From: Siphonodentalium dalli
Taxonomy: Eukaryota > Mollusca > Scaphopoda > Gadilida > Siphonodentaliidae
Length of the DNA stretch: 64,000 nucleotides
Assembly: GCA_032622095.1 (NCBI GenBank)
Contig: CP136066.1
Location: 187,028,716-187,092,715, forward strand
Direction of reading: 5' to 3'
This document shows positions 38,597-50,705 of the stretch, piece by piece. The position numbers and the translations under genes are program-made. The notes beneath the pieces were generated by a model. It was not told the DNA's origin and ran no database searches. It saw nothing but the letters and a program-made list of their open reading frames with translations. The first letter of the stretch is position 1. The number at the start of each line of letters is the position of its first letter.

Positions 38597-39062
38597 TGCA
38601 TTCAGAAATCGATAATTAATTGCACCGGCCGTGATGACATGGCTTGCCCCACGTGACTGAGTACGTGAATTATACGTGAAACTTAATAATATGCAGGCGC
38701 GCAGAAAAAGGAAGTTACCCCATGGAATCAACACGGGTGGGAATAAAGTGCACTCTCATACTTCATATGATGGCAAGAAATACCGAGTCTCCTAAACGCT
38801 CTTTATTTTTAATATTGCCATTTTTTCCATCACCACAGTAATCACAGTTCCCTATAGATGGAAATTTAAAAGAACTGATGGCACTGAACTGCATACTTGT
38901 AATTGTGTTAAGCGTTGTGTTACTTAATGTTGAGATTCAAATGGAGGTGATTCGTACCTCAGGTCGAGTTAGTTGACACGTTTTTGACAGAAATTGTTTT
39001 CTAAAAATAAATTGTTTAGATTGAGTAAATGGAGACCGATTTTGGTCGCACAAGGGGCGTTT
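38597..39062. other. No recognised gene
   Basis: Short ORFs without domains, and nothing repetitive recognised. Confidence 0.45.
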
Positions 39063-40136
39063 TCTACATGTATATATATATATTGTGTGTGTGAGGGTGT
39101 GTGTGTGTATATATGTGTGTGGGTACTTCATAGAATCTAAAACGGCTGCGCGGATTGAGCTCAAACTTCCTATCTAAGGGTAAAATTCTACGGACACCGT
39201 CGGCGTCACGTTTTGGAGAAGCTCAGAGCACCCGTTCTCCACTCTCAGTTACAAAAACGGCACTGCGGTGGTTAATCAAGTGATAATTTAATGAGTGTTG
39301 TATATGACGCGTCGCTATAGTTTACAATTCAACGCAACGTTATCGCTCGAAATTTAGCATAGAAAAAATTTAATTTCTTTTATCAAAAACATAATTACGT
39401 GCTTATTTTAAGAATATATAAGTATTATACACATACACACCAAGTCTCAGCTTAACATTTTGAAAAATAAGAGTTTTATCGACATAAATCGATTTTAATG
39501 GGAAATTCTATGTTAAAATTTAGCATCGAAAAAATTTAATTTCTTCCATCTAAAACATAATTACGTGTTGGACTGTGTCATTTTAAGAATATATTAGTAT
39601 TACACGCAGTCACACAAAGTCTCAGCTTGAAATTTTGATAAATAAGAGTTTTATCGACATAAACCGATTTGAATGCGAAATCATGTGTTAATAAATTTTG
39701 GGACTCAGCTGTTCTTTGTGTTTTCTAAGCTGTTAAAAATTCTATGGAAGCAAAATGGTCAACTCGGGACGGGTCAACCGATTGAGCCCAAACTTGCTAC
39801 CTATGGGTACATTTGTCCCGAAAGTGTCACGGACGGGTCAAATCGTGACCCCGATGTGACATTGACCTTCAAACTGGTCAATCCAAGGTCAAATTGGGTA
39901 AAACTGGCGGATATCTGTACGTACTTTTGTCCGGGGAGTGTTTTGAACGGGTCAAATCACGACCACGACCTGGCCTTGACCTACAAAATTGTCAATTCAA
40001 GGTCAAATCGGGTAAAACTCGCTGATTTCGACGAAATTTGGTACAAATGCAGCACAAGTGTCTCGGAACCTGTTGCAATTGCTTTTTCGAACAAAGCCAT
40101 GGGACGAATGCCGCCAGTGGCGGGCTAACCTGCTAG
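39063..40136 (+). mobile_element. Helitron-like non-autonomous element, first of a tandem pair
   Basis: The 3' end has a short hairpin (CCGCCAGTGGCGG, about 40111-40123) followed about 10 bp later by CTAG (40133-40136) and then T. This is the terminal structure of Helitrons, which move by rolling-circle replication and insert between A and T without target duplication. The 5' end is placed near TCTACATGTATATATA. The body includes two copies, about 167 bp apart, of a TTTAGCAT...AAAAAATTTAATTTCT segment. A 151-codon ORF (39673-40128) lies over internally repeated AAGGTCAAAT words and is not a Rep/helicase. Confidence 0.65.
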
Positions 40137-40691
40137 TCTATACTATATATTTTGAGTCTTCCGAATATATATATATATATGTGTGTATATATGTGTGTGG
40201 GTACTTCATAGAATCTAAAACGGCTGCGCGGATTGAGCTCAAACTTCCTATCTAAGGGTAAAATCCCACGGACACCGTCGGCGTCACGCTTTGGAGAAGC
40301 TCAGAGCACCCGTTCTCCACTCTCAGTCACAAAAAACGGCACTGCGGGGGTTAATCAACTGATAATTTAACGAGCGTTGTATATGACGCGTCGCTATAAA
40401 AGAGCGTTTGTTTACAATTCAATACAACGTTATCGCTCGAAATTTAGCATCGAAAAAATTTAATTTCTTTTATCAAAAACATAATTACGTGCTGGACTCT
40501 GTCATTTTAAGAATATGTAAGTATTATACACATACACACCAAGTCTCAGCTTAAAATTTTGAAAAATAAGAGTTTTATCGACATAAATCGGTTTTAATGG
40601 GAAATCCTATGTTAAAATTTAGCATCGAACAAATTTAATTTCTTCCATCTAAAACATAATTACGTGTTGGACTGTGTCATTTTAAGAATAT
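40137..40691 (+). mobile_element. Helitron-like element, second copy, 5' part
   Basis: Begins TCTATACTATATATTTTG directly after the CTAG of the first copy, so the pair is head to tail. It then matches 39117-39600 (offset about 1078). Similarity stops at AGTATTACAC (about 40692), where the 164-bp satellite starts. No 3' end with hairpin and CTAG was found beyond the satellite. Confidence 0.65.
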
Positions 40692-43600
40692 ATAAGTATT
40701 ACACTATACGAAATTTCCTTCAAAATTGGTCGATTTTTACGAACCATCCCCCCAAGATATCTGAAGGTGGTCAACCGAGGGTCAACTGGTCCGGATTTTC
40801 TGTAGCGCGGCTAGAAATGGTGATTATGTGGGCATACAGCGACAGCTGGTGCCGCTAAATACTCAAACTATACGAAATTTCCTTCAAAATTGGTCGATTT
40901 TTACGTACCATCACCCAGGATATCTGAAGGTGTTCAACCGAGGGTCAACTGGTCCGGGTTTTCTGTGAGGCGGGTAGGAATGGTGATTATGTGGGCATAA
41001 AGTGACAGCTTGTGCCAATAAATACTCAAACTATACGAAATTTCCTTCAAAATTGGTCGATTTTTACGTACCATCCCCCCAGGATATCTGAAGGTGGTCA
41101 ACCGAGGGTCAATTGGTCCGGGTTTTCTGTAAGGCGGGTAGGAATGGTGATTATGTGGGCATAAAGCGACAGCTTGTGCCACTAAATACTCAAACAATAC
41201 GAAATTTCCTTCAAAATTGGTCGATTTTTACGTACCATCCCCCAGGATATCTGAAGGTGGTCAACCGAGGGTCAACTGGTCCGGGTTTTATGTGAGGCGG
41301 GTAGGAATGGTGATTATGTGGGCATAAAGGGACAGCTTGTGTCAATAAATACTCAAACTATACGAAATTTCCTTCAAAATTGGTCGATTTTTACGTACCA
41401 TCCCCCCAGGATATCTGAAGGTGGTCAACCGAGGGTCAACTGGTCCGGATTTTCTGTAAGGCGGGTAGGAATGGTGATTATGTGGGCATAAAGCGACAGC
41501 TTGTGCCACTAAATACTCAAACTATACGAAATTTCCTTCCAAATTGGACGATTTTTACGTACCATTCCCCCAGGATATCTGAAGGTGTTCAACCGAGGGT
41601 CAACTGGTCCGGGTTTTCTGTGAGGCGGGTAGGAATGGTGATTATGTGGGCATAAAGCGACAGCTTGTACCAATAAATACTCAAACTATACGAAATTTCC
41701 TTCAAAATTGGTCGATTTTTACGTACCATCCCCCCAGGATATCTGAAGGTGGTCAACCGATGGTCAACTGGTCCGGGTTTTCTGTAAGGCGGGTAGGAAT
41801 GGTGATTATGTGGGCATAAAGCGACAGCTTGTGCCACTAAATACTCAAACTATACGAAATTTCCTTCAAAATGTTTTCGATTTTTACGTACCATCCCCGC
41901 AGGATATCTGAAGGTGGTCAACCGAGGGTCAACTGGTCCGGGTTTTCTGTGAGGCGGGTAGGAATTGTGATTATGTGGGCATAAAGCGACAGCTTGTGCC
42001 ACTAAATACTCAAACTCTACGAAATTTCCTTCAAAATCGGTCGATTTTTACGTACCATCCCCCCAGGATATCTGAAGGTGGTCAACCGAGGGTCAACTGG
42101 TCCGGGTTTTATGTAAGACTGGTAGGAATGGTGATTATGTTGGCATAGAGCGACAGCTTGTGCCACTAAATACTCAAACTATACGAAATTTCCTTCAAAA
42201 TCGGTCGATTTTTACGTACCATCCCCCAGGATATCTGAAGGTGGTCAACCGAGGGTCAACTGGTCCACGTTTTCTGAAAGGCGGGTAGGAATGGTGATTA
42301 TGTGGGCATAAAGCGACAGCTTGTGCCACTAAATACTCAAACTATACGAAATTTCCTTCAAAATTGGTCGATTTTTACGTACCATCCCCCCAGGATATCT
42401 GAAGGTGGTCAACCGAGGGTCAACTGGTCCGGATTTTCTGTGAGGCGGGTAGGAATGGTGATTATGTGGGCATAAAGCAACAGCTTGTGCCAATAAATAC
42501 TCAAACTATACGAAATTTCCTTCAAAATTGGTCGATTTTTACGAACCATCCCCCCAGGACATCTGAAGGTGGTCAATCGAGGCTCAACTGGACCAGGTTT
42601 TCTGTAAGGCGGGTAGGAATGGTGATTATGTGGGCATAAAGCGACAGCTTGTGCCACTAAATACTCAAACTATACGAAATATCCTTCCAAATTGGTCGAT
42701 TTTTACGTACCATCTCCCCAGGATATCTTAAGGTGGTCAACCGAGGGTCAACTGGTCCGGATTTTCTGTGAGGCGGGTAGGAATTGTGATTATGTGGGCA
42801 TAATGCGACAGCTTGTGCCACTAAATACTCAAACTATACGAAATTTCCTTCAAAATTTGTCGATTTTTACGTACCATCCCCGCAGGATATCTGAAGGTGG
42901 TCAACCGAGGGTCAACTGGTCCGGGTTTTCTGTGAGGCGGGTAGGAATTGTGATTATGTGGGCATAAAGCGACAGCTTGTGCCACTAAATACTCAAACTC
43001 TACGAAATTTCCTTCAAAAATGGTCGATTTTTACGTACCATCCCCCCAGGATATCTGAAGGTGGTCAACCGAGGGTCAACTGGTCCGGGTTTTATGTAAG
43101 GCTGGTAGGAATGGTGATTATGTGGGCATAAAGCGACAGCTTGTGCCACTAAATACTCAAACTATACGAAATTTCCTTCAAAATCGGTCGATTTTTACGT
43201 ACCATCCCCCCAGGATATCTGAAGGTGGTCAACCGAGGGTCAACTGGTCCACGTTTTCTGAAAGGCGGGTAGGAATGGTGATTATGTGGGCATAAAGCGA
43301 CAGCTTGTGCCACTAAATACTCAAACTATACGAAATTTCCTTCAAAATCGGTCGATTTTTACGTACCATCCCCCCAGGATATCTGAAGGTGGTCAACCGA
43401 GGGTCAACTGGTCCACGTTTTCTGAAAGGCGGGTAGGAATGGTGATTATGTGGGCATAAAGCGACAGCTTGTGCCACTAAATACTCAAACTATACGAAAT
43501 TTCCTTCAAAATTGGTCGATTTTTACGTACCATCCCCCCAGGATATCTGAAGGTGGTCAACCGAGGGTCAACTGGTCCGGGTTTTCTGTGAGGCGGGTAG

Positions 43601-44400
43601 GAATGGTGATTATGTGGGCATAAAGCAACAGCTTGTGCCAATAAATACTCAAACTCTACGAAATTTCCTTCAAAATTGGTCGATTTTTACGAACCATCCC
43701 CCCAGGATATCTGAAGGTGGTCAACCGAGGCTCAACTGGACCAGGTTTTCTGTAAGGCGGGTAGGAATGGTGATTATGTGGGCATAAAGCGACAGCTTGT
43801 GCCACTAAATACTCAAACTATACGAAATATCCTTCCAAATTGGTCGATTTTTACGTACCATCTCCCCAGGATATCTTAAGGTGGTCAACCGAGGGTCAAA
43901 TGGTCCGGATTTTCTGTGAGGCGGGTAGGAATTGTGATTATGTGGGCATAATGCGACAGCTTGTGCCACTAAATACTCAAACTATACGAAATTTCCTTCA
44001 AAATTTGTCGATTTTTACGTACCATCCCCCCAGGATATCTGAAGGTGGACAACCGAGGGTCAACTGGTCCGGGTTTTCTGTGAGGCGGGTATGAATGGTG
44101 ATTATGTGGGCATAAAGCGACAGCTTGTAACACTAAATACTCAAACTATACGAAATTTCCTTCAAAATCGGTCGATTTTTACGTACCATCCCCCCAGGAT
44201 ATCTGAAGGTGGTCAACCGAGGGTCATCTGGTCCGGGTTTTCTGTGAGGCAGGTAGGAATGGTGATTATGTGGGCATAAAGCGACAACTTGTGCCACTAA
44301 ATACTCAAAGTATGCGAAATTTCCTTCAAAATTGGTCGATTTTTACGTACCATCCCCCCAGGATATCTGACATTGTTCAAACGAGGGTCAACTGGGTCCT
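40692..44400. repeat. 164-bp satellite, about 22 copies
   Basis: The unit starts ACTATACGAAATTTCCTTC and includes GGTCGATTTTTACG, CAGGATATCTGAAGG, CAACCGAGGGTCAACTGG and GATTATGTGGGCATAAAG. Units are 163-165 bp. A seven-unit block recurs 1148 bp apart (diagnostic GGATATCTTAAGG near 42720 and 43868). The last unit decays near 44400. Short ORFs across it are by-products of the repeat. Confidence 0.96.
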
Positions 44401-44402
44401 AT

Positions 44403-45804
44403 TTACAAAGAAGGTGGGTAGTAATTGTCATTATAGGAGTGTATTGTGGTTATATGATATTTGTTTTTCTTTAAAATACCATCGTATGGTAAATAGCGCA
44501 TATCGGTGGAATCGATATTTGCCATCCGATGGTAAATAGCCGCTGCAGATTCTAACGACAGGTTTTGATCCACAAAACAATTGAACCTGTTTGAAATAGG
44601 AACCTGGATGTTAGCCATCATGTCTCCGTCACATCTGGTAGCTTGCGATTCTGCTACATTTATCTCTGATACCATTGTGATATTCTCTGCGTTTTTATCC
44701 GTACACTCTTTAGAAGAAATACCGTCTATCATTCCTGATGTTTTTTTCATTTATATCTGCGATCTCTTTTCTCAATTTCAAATTATCAGCTTTCAGACAG
44801 ATTATATCATTTTCAAGTTCCGTAATTTGATGTTTAAAATCATTAGCCTGTTGCGAAAGAAGATTCTTAACATCTACTATAATATGAGTTATAGATTCTT
44901 GTTGATCTCTCTGTTCCAATTTACTTTCTTCGATGCTGATCTGTAATTCATCTACAGAAGATTTCAATGTCGACGTCGATATGAAGTTGCCTTTTGTAAC
45001 ACTGTTTACATTTTTATTATTCTTTTGACCAAAGCGACTGTGACCCATTAAACGTTTAGAAGTGTTGAAGGAAACAGTTTTATTTGGATTCCATTCAATG
45101 GGTCGCAGACGGTCATTAATATCCATGTCATGAATAATTGAAACACTATTTTCAAGTAGGGCGTTGTCATCATTTTCTTTCAATGACGAGATTTTCCCTT
45201 TAGGATAAATCACATGAAGAATATCAGAAATCTTTCCAAAATCAGTGTTGAAGCCAAGTCGATATACGTCTGGAAGAATATTGGTCAACCACCATGCGAT
45301 ATTAGGTTTAGGTCCCTATAACATGAGTTTATTTTGTGTTCTAAATGCATGGATAGTAACTTTGCATGACTTTGTTCTCGTTGGTACATTTAGTATATCC
45401 TCAACTTCAACGTTTTGGTTGTCGCAAACAATACGCCATACAGCGCCGTTCTTTTCTTTGGACTTACCGCCATCCCAATATTTCTTTGTCAGTCCTGTTT
45501 TATATTCCTCGAATCTGGCTGTGTCCATATCAAATGTTATGCACCTCCCCTTGTTCTTTACCTCAACATTCTCAAAATGAACGACCATTCTGTCATGTTT
45601 CCTCTTCGACACCTTGTCTATATCCAGAGAATAATCCCTTACTTCTTGGTTGGTCGTTCCAACGTCAACGATGTCATCTATGTCTTCCCTTGAAGCATCA
45701 TATTCCATGTCGAAAAGATCTCCGATGACCATGTCCAGTAGATTAGTTAGTTTCCGTACATTCCGTAGCACGACAATGGGTGATAAATTTATGTGACCCG
45801 CCAT
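44403..45804 (-). pseudogene. Unknown coiled-coil protein ORF, broken
   Basis: I do not recognise this protein. A minus-strand frame runs from 45804 to 44710 with a single TAG at 45318-45316 (LML, stop, GPKPNIAWWL). A frame change in a seven-A run near 44750 then leads into a further open stretch to 44403. The N-terminal third is acidic (DIDDIVDVG). The middle has KVTIHAFRTQNKLML next to the stop. The part before the frame change (SVDELQISIEESKLEQRDQQ to LENDIICLKADNLKLRKEIA) is a likely coiled coil. The layout resembles an ORF1-type protein of a transposon, but no family is asserted. The first four codons lie in the adjoining MITE (45793-46251), so the true start is unknown. Confidence 0.55.
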
Positions 45805-46251
45805 ATCAAATCCAGTCGTAAGTCGGGATTTTTTTTACCCTGTGCCAATGCATTCTCTTATATATGCGAGTCGACCATAGGTCGCCTCGCATATATAAGA
45901 GAATGCATTGGCCTAACAATGTTTTACAATTTAAAAAATAAATTCTTGTAATTAATTTTTAACAATTTAATAATTTCACCCATACAGAGCCCCAGACAAA
46001 CATGAGCAGACGACACTCTTCTATGTGCTTCTATATATGTGTGGGGCTCCCTGCATGGTAATGGATGTTTTTTATTTTATGTCCTAAAAATTGTAAGAAA
46101 CATTTATTTAAAAAAAATGATAAAAAATTGTTAGGCCAATGCATTCTCTTATATATGCGAGGCGACCTATGGTCGACTCGCATATATAAGAGAATGCATT
46201 GGCACAGGGTAAACAAAATCCCGACTTACGACTAGATTTGGATTTGGTCAC
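45793..46251. mobile_element. MITE with GTGACCC ends and double-hairpin core, copy 1
   Basis: The left end GTGACCCGCCATATCAAATC and the right end closing with TTTGGTCAC are inverted repeats extending about 50 bp inward. Inside are two mirror-image hairpins with CCAATGCATTCTCTTATATA and a third hairpin pair around GAGCCCCA and TGGGGCTC. The other copy is at 52462-52894, in the opposite orientation. No clear target duplication is seen here. Confidence 0.82.
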
Positions 46252-46921
46252 AAATGGAGGGATGTTCAGGAAAAATAAGCAGACCTATGGTCGTTTGTTG
46301 AACTTATTATCTGAACATTTCCCCAAGGGATAACTCATCAATGAGTATTATTTAGTATAGAAAGTGTTACCCGGAGGGCTATTATTTGCATATTATACAA
46401 ACAAAAACAGTTATATTTTAAATTTTATTGAATGTTAAACTTCAGAAAAGAGATAAAATTCAAAACATAGAACTATATTCACCAATTTGCTGAGAGTCTC
46501 AAATCATACATAGATTTATTACAAGTAAAACTAAGGCGCAAAAATTACAATAAAGCAACATGGACAATCATATAAATAAAAAGATTAATTTTGAACAGAA
46601 AAAATGAAACGAAATTCTTTCATGAATACAACCCTGACTATATACCAGCAATAAATTCAATGCAAAATTAGCTAAAGTTGGATCAAATCCACACGCAATA
46701 TTTAAAATATGGAAATGCATTCATCGAAAATCTAACACAAGAGCATCAAAAACAATATTAATGGAACTAACTGGGCCCCAGGAAATAACTAACGCAAAAT
46801 GTAAAATTAATTTTTATGCCGTTATGGCACAGTGGATGTCGGATCTGGTGACTTAAACAGAGTGCATAGACTCCATATAGGTTACAGACAACTAATTAGT
46901 TTCCATAGGCGGCAGTGTTAA
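46252..46921. other. No supported gene; one ATG-less open stretch
   Basis: A plus-strand frame of about 68 codons, ending at TAA near 46856 (ILMELTGPQEITNAKCKINF and so on), looks mildly like a LINE C-terminus but has no decisive motif. Confidence 0.25.
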
Positions 46922-47240
46922 AGGCACGGATGGACTTCGTGGTGGGTATTGCTGTCAAAATAGTCACATCCATTAAAACCGCCATAAACAGAAAGCAGAT
47001 TAAAATATAAACATAATTTGTTCTTATACCAATCATACATATCGCTTAAATAGTGTGTTATATTGTCAAGTTCGCAGCTTTTGTTGTGTAAACAAAAAGC
47101 AAAAAAACGAGCTTGACAATAACAAACAATTTACGCGTTATTTATGATTGGTATAAGAACAAACTATGTCTATATTTTAATATTCTTTCCTTTTATGGCA
47201 GTTTTAACGAGCATACCCACTGCGAAGGCCATCCGAGCTT
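46922..47240. mobile_element. Foldback MITE with TTAA flanks (AGGCACGGATGG)
   Basis: Flanked by TTAA (46918-46921, 47241-47244). Imperfect inverted arms of about 110-120 bp run from the ends (CGGATGGACTTCG, TGGGTAT) to TTGTTCTTATACCAATCATA and its complement, around a centre of about 95 bp. No ORF. Confidence 0.8.
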
Positions 47241-47244
47241 TTAA

Positions 47245-47992
47245 CTGTAGTTCCCACCAGCGATAGGTTAAGCCTATTTGAACTTCAAATTTTGACTTTT
47301 CCCCCTAGAACGTCATCCGATACACCGCTAGGGGACAACAAACGCGTCCTTTTCGGTATTTAAAAAAAAAGATAATCTTGCATTTCCATAACTACCCCAT
47401 TTAATGCATAAAATCAGCAGCATACAACCCCTTCCATAACCTCGGGACCCCACGAGACTCTCCTGACCATCTAAACAAAAGTTATCACCATGTTTACGTA
47501 TATATCGGCTATGATTTTCTCATCCGGCTCAGGGAATTATCCCTCAACGATAATCAATCAATCACAGCCATAATATTTTTGTTATGTTGACTCGAGTCCA
47601 AGAAGCGTAACTCTATGTAATTAGTTGCTTGTAACCAATTCCGGCTCCGCGGACTGGCAGGTAACAACCAGAATGAAGAGTCGAATGGTATCCGAAAGGA
47701 GCGAATCCGACGGCTACATGCACATGTATCTACAAGTCAACAAAGGAATTAATAAATTTAAACACGTGTACGAGTATAAAATAGGTGTATTTATATCGTG
47801 ACGGAAGAGGAATGTATCTGTAGAACATATTAAAGTGGGAATGTTTTATGGGTTTTGGGACCCAATTTTACAGGTACTGGTTTCCTCGCCCAGGTAGGGT
47901 CCAGGAGTGGTTTATATAATTTGGAAAAGAGATTTGGAACGCACATACGAAAGTAAAGTTAAATTGCTAAAAACTATAATTTAGACAGTTAA
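47245..47992. other. No recognised gene
   Basis: Mixed-composition DNA with only short ORFs. Confidence 0.45.
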
Positions 47993-48410
47993 AGGCCAAC
48001 TTAATTTTCGAATCACCAGATCACATATTATTATATACAACATTTATCATATTTTATGCCATTTGAAAGAGGAAGCTCCAAAACATTGTATAATCAATTT
48101 TTCGAATAAATGTTGTTTTTGTCAAGGTACGGACGTGCGTTCTGTCTTTAATTTCGATCTTGTCTGTAGTGACAGTTTATTATTCTCAACTGAAGGGGAA
48201 TAATTCTATCTTTTAGTTGTGAATTATGCTGCATTCTATGGTAAATAACGGGATAAGTCTTGAGGTGAATGAGAATTTTTGGTGGACACTTGCAAGGTCA
48301 CACGTATTATGGTGGAATATATATATATCATTTGGTTCCTCTTCCAAATTATAAATAATATGGAATGTTGTCTTTAGTGTGATCTGGGCATTCACAAATT
48401 AAGTGGACCT
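47993..48410. mobile_element. TTAA-flanked MITE (AGGCCCACTTAATTTTCGAA family), copy 1
   Basis: Starts AGGCCAACTTAATTTTCGAA and ends AATTAAGTGGACCT, between TTAA at 47989-47992 and 48411-48414. It shares the interior ATTTGAAAGAGGAAGCTCC with 55509-55953. Confidence 0.85.
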
Positions 48411-48536
48411 TTAAAAAAGTTAATAATATTTTCGAAAAAGGTCGAAATGACACTGGAGAACTCCATCAACTGCTAGCACTTAATTTGTGTTTTCATATAT
48501 ATAAGCGACGCCATAATTATCCTCTTCGGCACTTAG

Positions 48537-48795
48537 CCCTTTCATGACGGGAGCTGCGCTGGTGCAGCTTTAAAAACCCCGTGCCAGTGCATTCTCTTAT
48601 ATATGCAAGTCTCCCATGGGGAGCCTCGCATATATAAGAGAATTCACTGGCTTACGAGGTCAAGGTAACTTTTGTTAGGCCAATGTATTCTCTTATATAT
48701 GCAAGGCTCCATATGGCAGACTCGCATATATGTGTAAGAGAATGCATTGACACAGGGTTTTCGCAAAATTTCAGGAAGCTCCAGTCATGGAAGGG
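48537..48795. mobile_element. CCCTTTCATGAC MITE with double-hairpin core, copy 1
   Basis: Outer ends CCCTTTCATGACGGGAGCT and the near-complement AGCTCCAGTCATGGAAGGG, flanked by TTAG on the left and TTAA on the right (48796-48799). The core has the two CATTCTCTTATATATGC hairpins, with a changed loop (CTCCCATGGGGAG). Confidence 0.82.
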
Positions 48796-48799
48796 TTAA

Positions 48800-49212
48800 C
48801 TGGCAAGAATGTACTAATCGAGCAAACTCCACGCAGCGCCCCCTACGTTATCACTGCGATCTCAGCGGAGCGATGGGAGATAACTCTGCCTGGAGTTTGC
48901 TAATCGAGTTCTGACCGTCCGCAGCTGTCACTTCCGGCTAAAATTGCCGACCATACCGTGTTCACGGTGATGGTAATATTATAGGTCGAACGCATTTCCG
49001 GAATATGGCTTTCGTCAATATCATAAGATCAATTTAAGCAACATTTTTATGGGTAGTAGGTAAGTATTTTATACTAGAAGAGCATATATATATGTATCAT
49101 TTCTATTTAAAACAAAAGCATCAAACAACAATATGCATGTAACTGGGCATGTAACTAAGTCAGTTTGATAAACGCATGCAGCGACAATATTTCAAGGAGT
49201 ATTATTTGATAT
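48800..49212. other. No recognised gene
   Basis: Includes an imperfect inverted pair around AATCGAGCAAACTCCACGCAG (near 48820) and TGCCTGGAGTTTGCTAATCGAG (near 48887), each quoted only as a landmark. No coding potential. Confidence 0.4.
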
Positions 49213-50358
49213 TATTATCCATCCCTTAACTAACACCATTTCCGATTGGGCAAAAGCCGCCACGTGATCGTTCTGGAAAAAGTCATATTGGACTCCCGAA
49301 AGTCATATTGGACTCCCGACTGTACAATATGACTTTTCATATTGGACTCCGTGACGTCACGAATTTACTCTATTGCGAAATGAATCGGTGAAATTGTGAT
49401 GCGCGCGCAACATTGATGGATTTTAGCAGACGTTTCACTTCCGCATTGAGTTTTTTCTCACTTCCGTGTTTACTTTTCCAAATCATGCTTTCTGATTATC
49501 AATATACGGTACAGGCCTTTATAGAGAATTAAGTGCCGACAAATACCAAAAATAACCACAAAAGTTTTATTTCCAAAATTTGGATAAACATACAGATGGA
49601 TAATACAAATGTCATTATACAATGTTGTGTACAGTATGAGTTTTTCTTGTACTCGTCCAGGTTGTGGTGAAAAATCATATTGGACTCGACACTGGCGTGT
49701 CTCGTCCAATATGATTTTTCACCACAACCTGGACTCGTACAAGAAAAACTCATACTGTACACAACATTGTATAATAACTTTATACTATTATCCATCACTT
49801 AACTAACACCATTTCCGATTGGGCAAAAGCCGCCACGTGATAGTCCGGGAAAAAGTCATATTGTACTCCCGAATGTCATATTGGACTCCCAAGTGTGCAA
49901 TATCACTTTTTGATAGGGACTCTGTGGCGTCACGAATTAACTATTGCGAAATGAATCGGTGAAATTGTAATGCGCGCGCAACACTGGTTGATTTAGCAGA
50001 CATTTCACTTCCGCATTAAGTTTTTTTTCATTTCCGTGTTTACTGTTCCAAATCATGCATTCTGATGATCAACTACAGGCTTTTATAGAGAATTAAGTGC
50101 CGACAAATACCAAAAATAACCACTAAAGTTTTATTCCCAAAATTTGGATAAACATACAGATGGATAATACAAGTTACAATGTTGTGTTCAGTATGAGTTT
50201 TTCTTGTACTCGTCCAGGTTGTGGTGAAAAGTCATATTGGACTCGACGCTGCTTGTCTATAGTCCAATATGACTTTTCACCACAACCTGGACTCGTACAA
50301 GAAAAACTCATACTGTACACAACATTGTATAATAACTTTATATTATTACATCATATGA
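49213..50358. repeat. Two tandem 573-bp units with large foldbacks
   Basis: TATTATCCATC-CTTAACTAACACC starts at 49213 and again at 49786. Each unit ends in a long inverted repeat; in unit 1 the arms span about 49595-49796 with a loop of a few bases. The arms contain ACAATGTTGTGTACAGTATG and GGTTGTGGTGAAAAATCAT with their complements. The words CATATTGGACTC also recur in the unit body. This could be a foldback transposon duplicated in tandem. Confidence 0.85.
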
Positions 50359-50701
50359 ACACATGCAACATAGCTCTTGCTGCTTGTGTCCGCCCATCAA
50401 GTTTAACAATAGTTAAAGATGGTGTATCTCTTCCAGGTCACAATTACAACATCAAAAACAACAACAACAACATAATGTTTATAAAAACGATTTCAAGACT
50501 ACGAATAACCTTTTCTGTGAATATAACACAGAAAAAACTGAAGATTGTGAATGTTATTCGTATATAAATCCACAATAAAGTCGTTTATTCATGTAAAATA
50601 TCTGAATTCAAATGGCATTCTACCTTGACGGAGAGTACTACACGATAGAGTTGTCCCTCTTGATATGTATATATACACTTCGAGTGCGCCTGAAGTTAGT
50701 T
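50359..50701. other. No recognised gene
   Basis: AT-rich, with an AAC-rich microsatellite near 50455. Short ORFs only. Confidence 0.45.
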
Positions 50702-50705
50702 TTAA

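Noticed and set aside
39673-40128. 151-codon ORF in the Helitron-like element
   Set aside because: Lies on internally repeated noncoding sequence and reaches into the terminal hairpin; no Rep or helicase motif.
44730-44760. Possible programmed -1 frameshift at A AAA AAC
   Set aside because: The heptamer is in phase, but the -1 frame meets a stop after three codons. The longer downstream ORF needs the +1 frame, so a simple indel is more likely.
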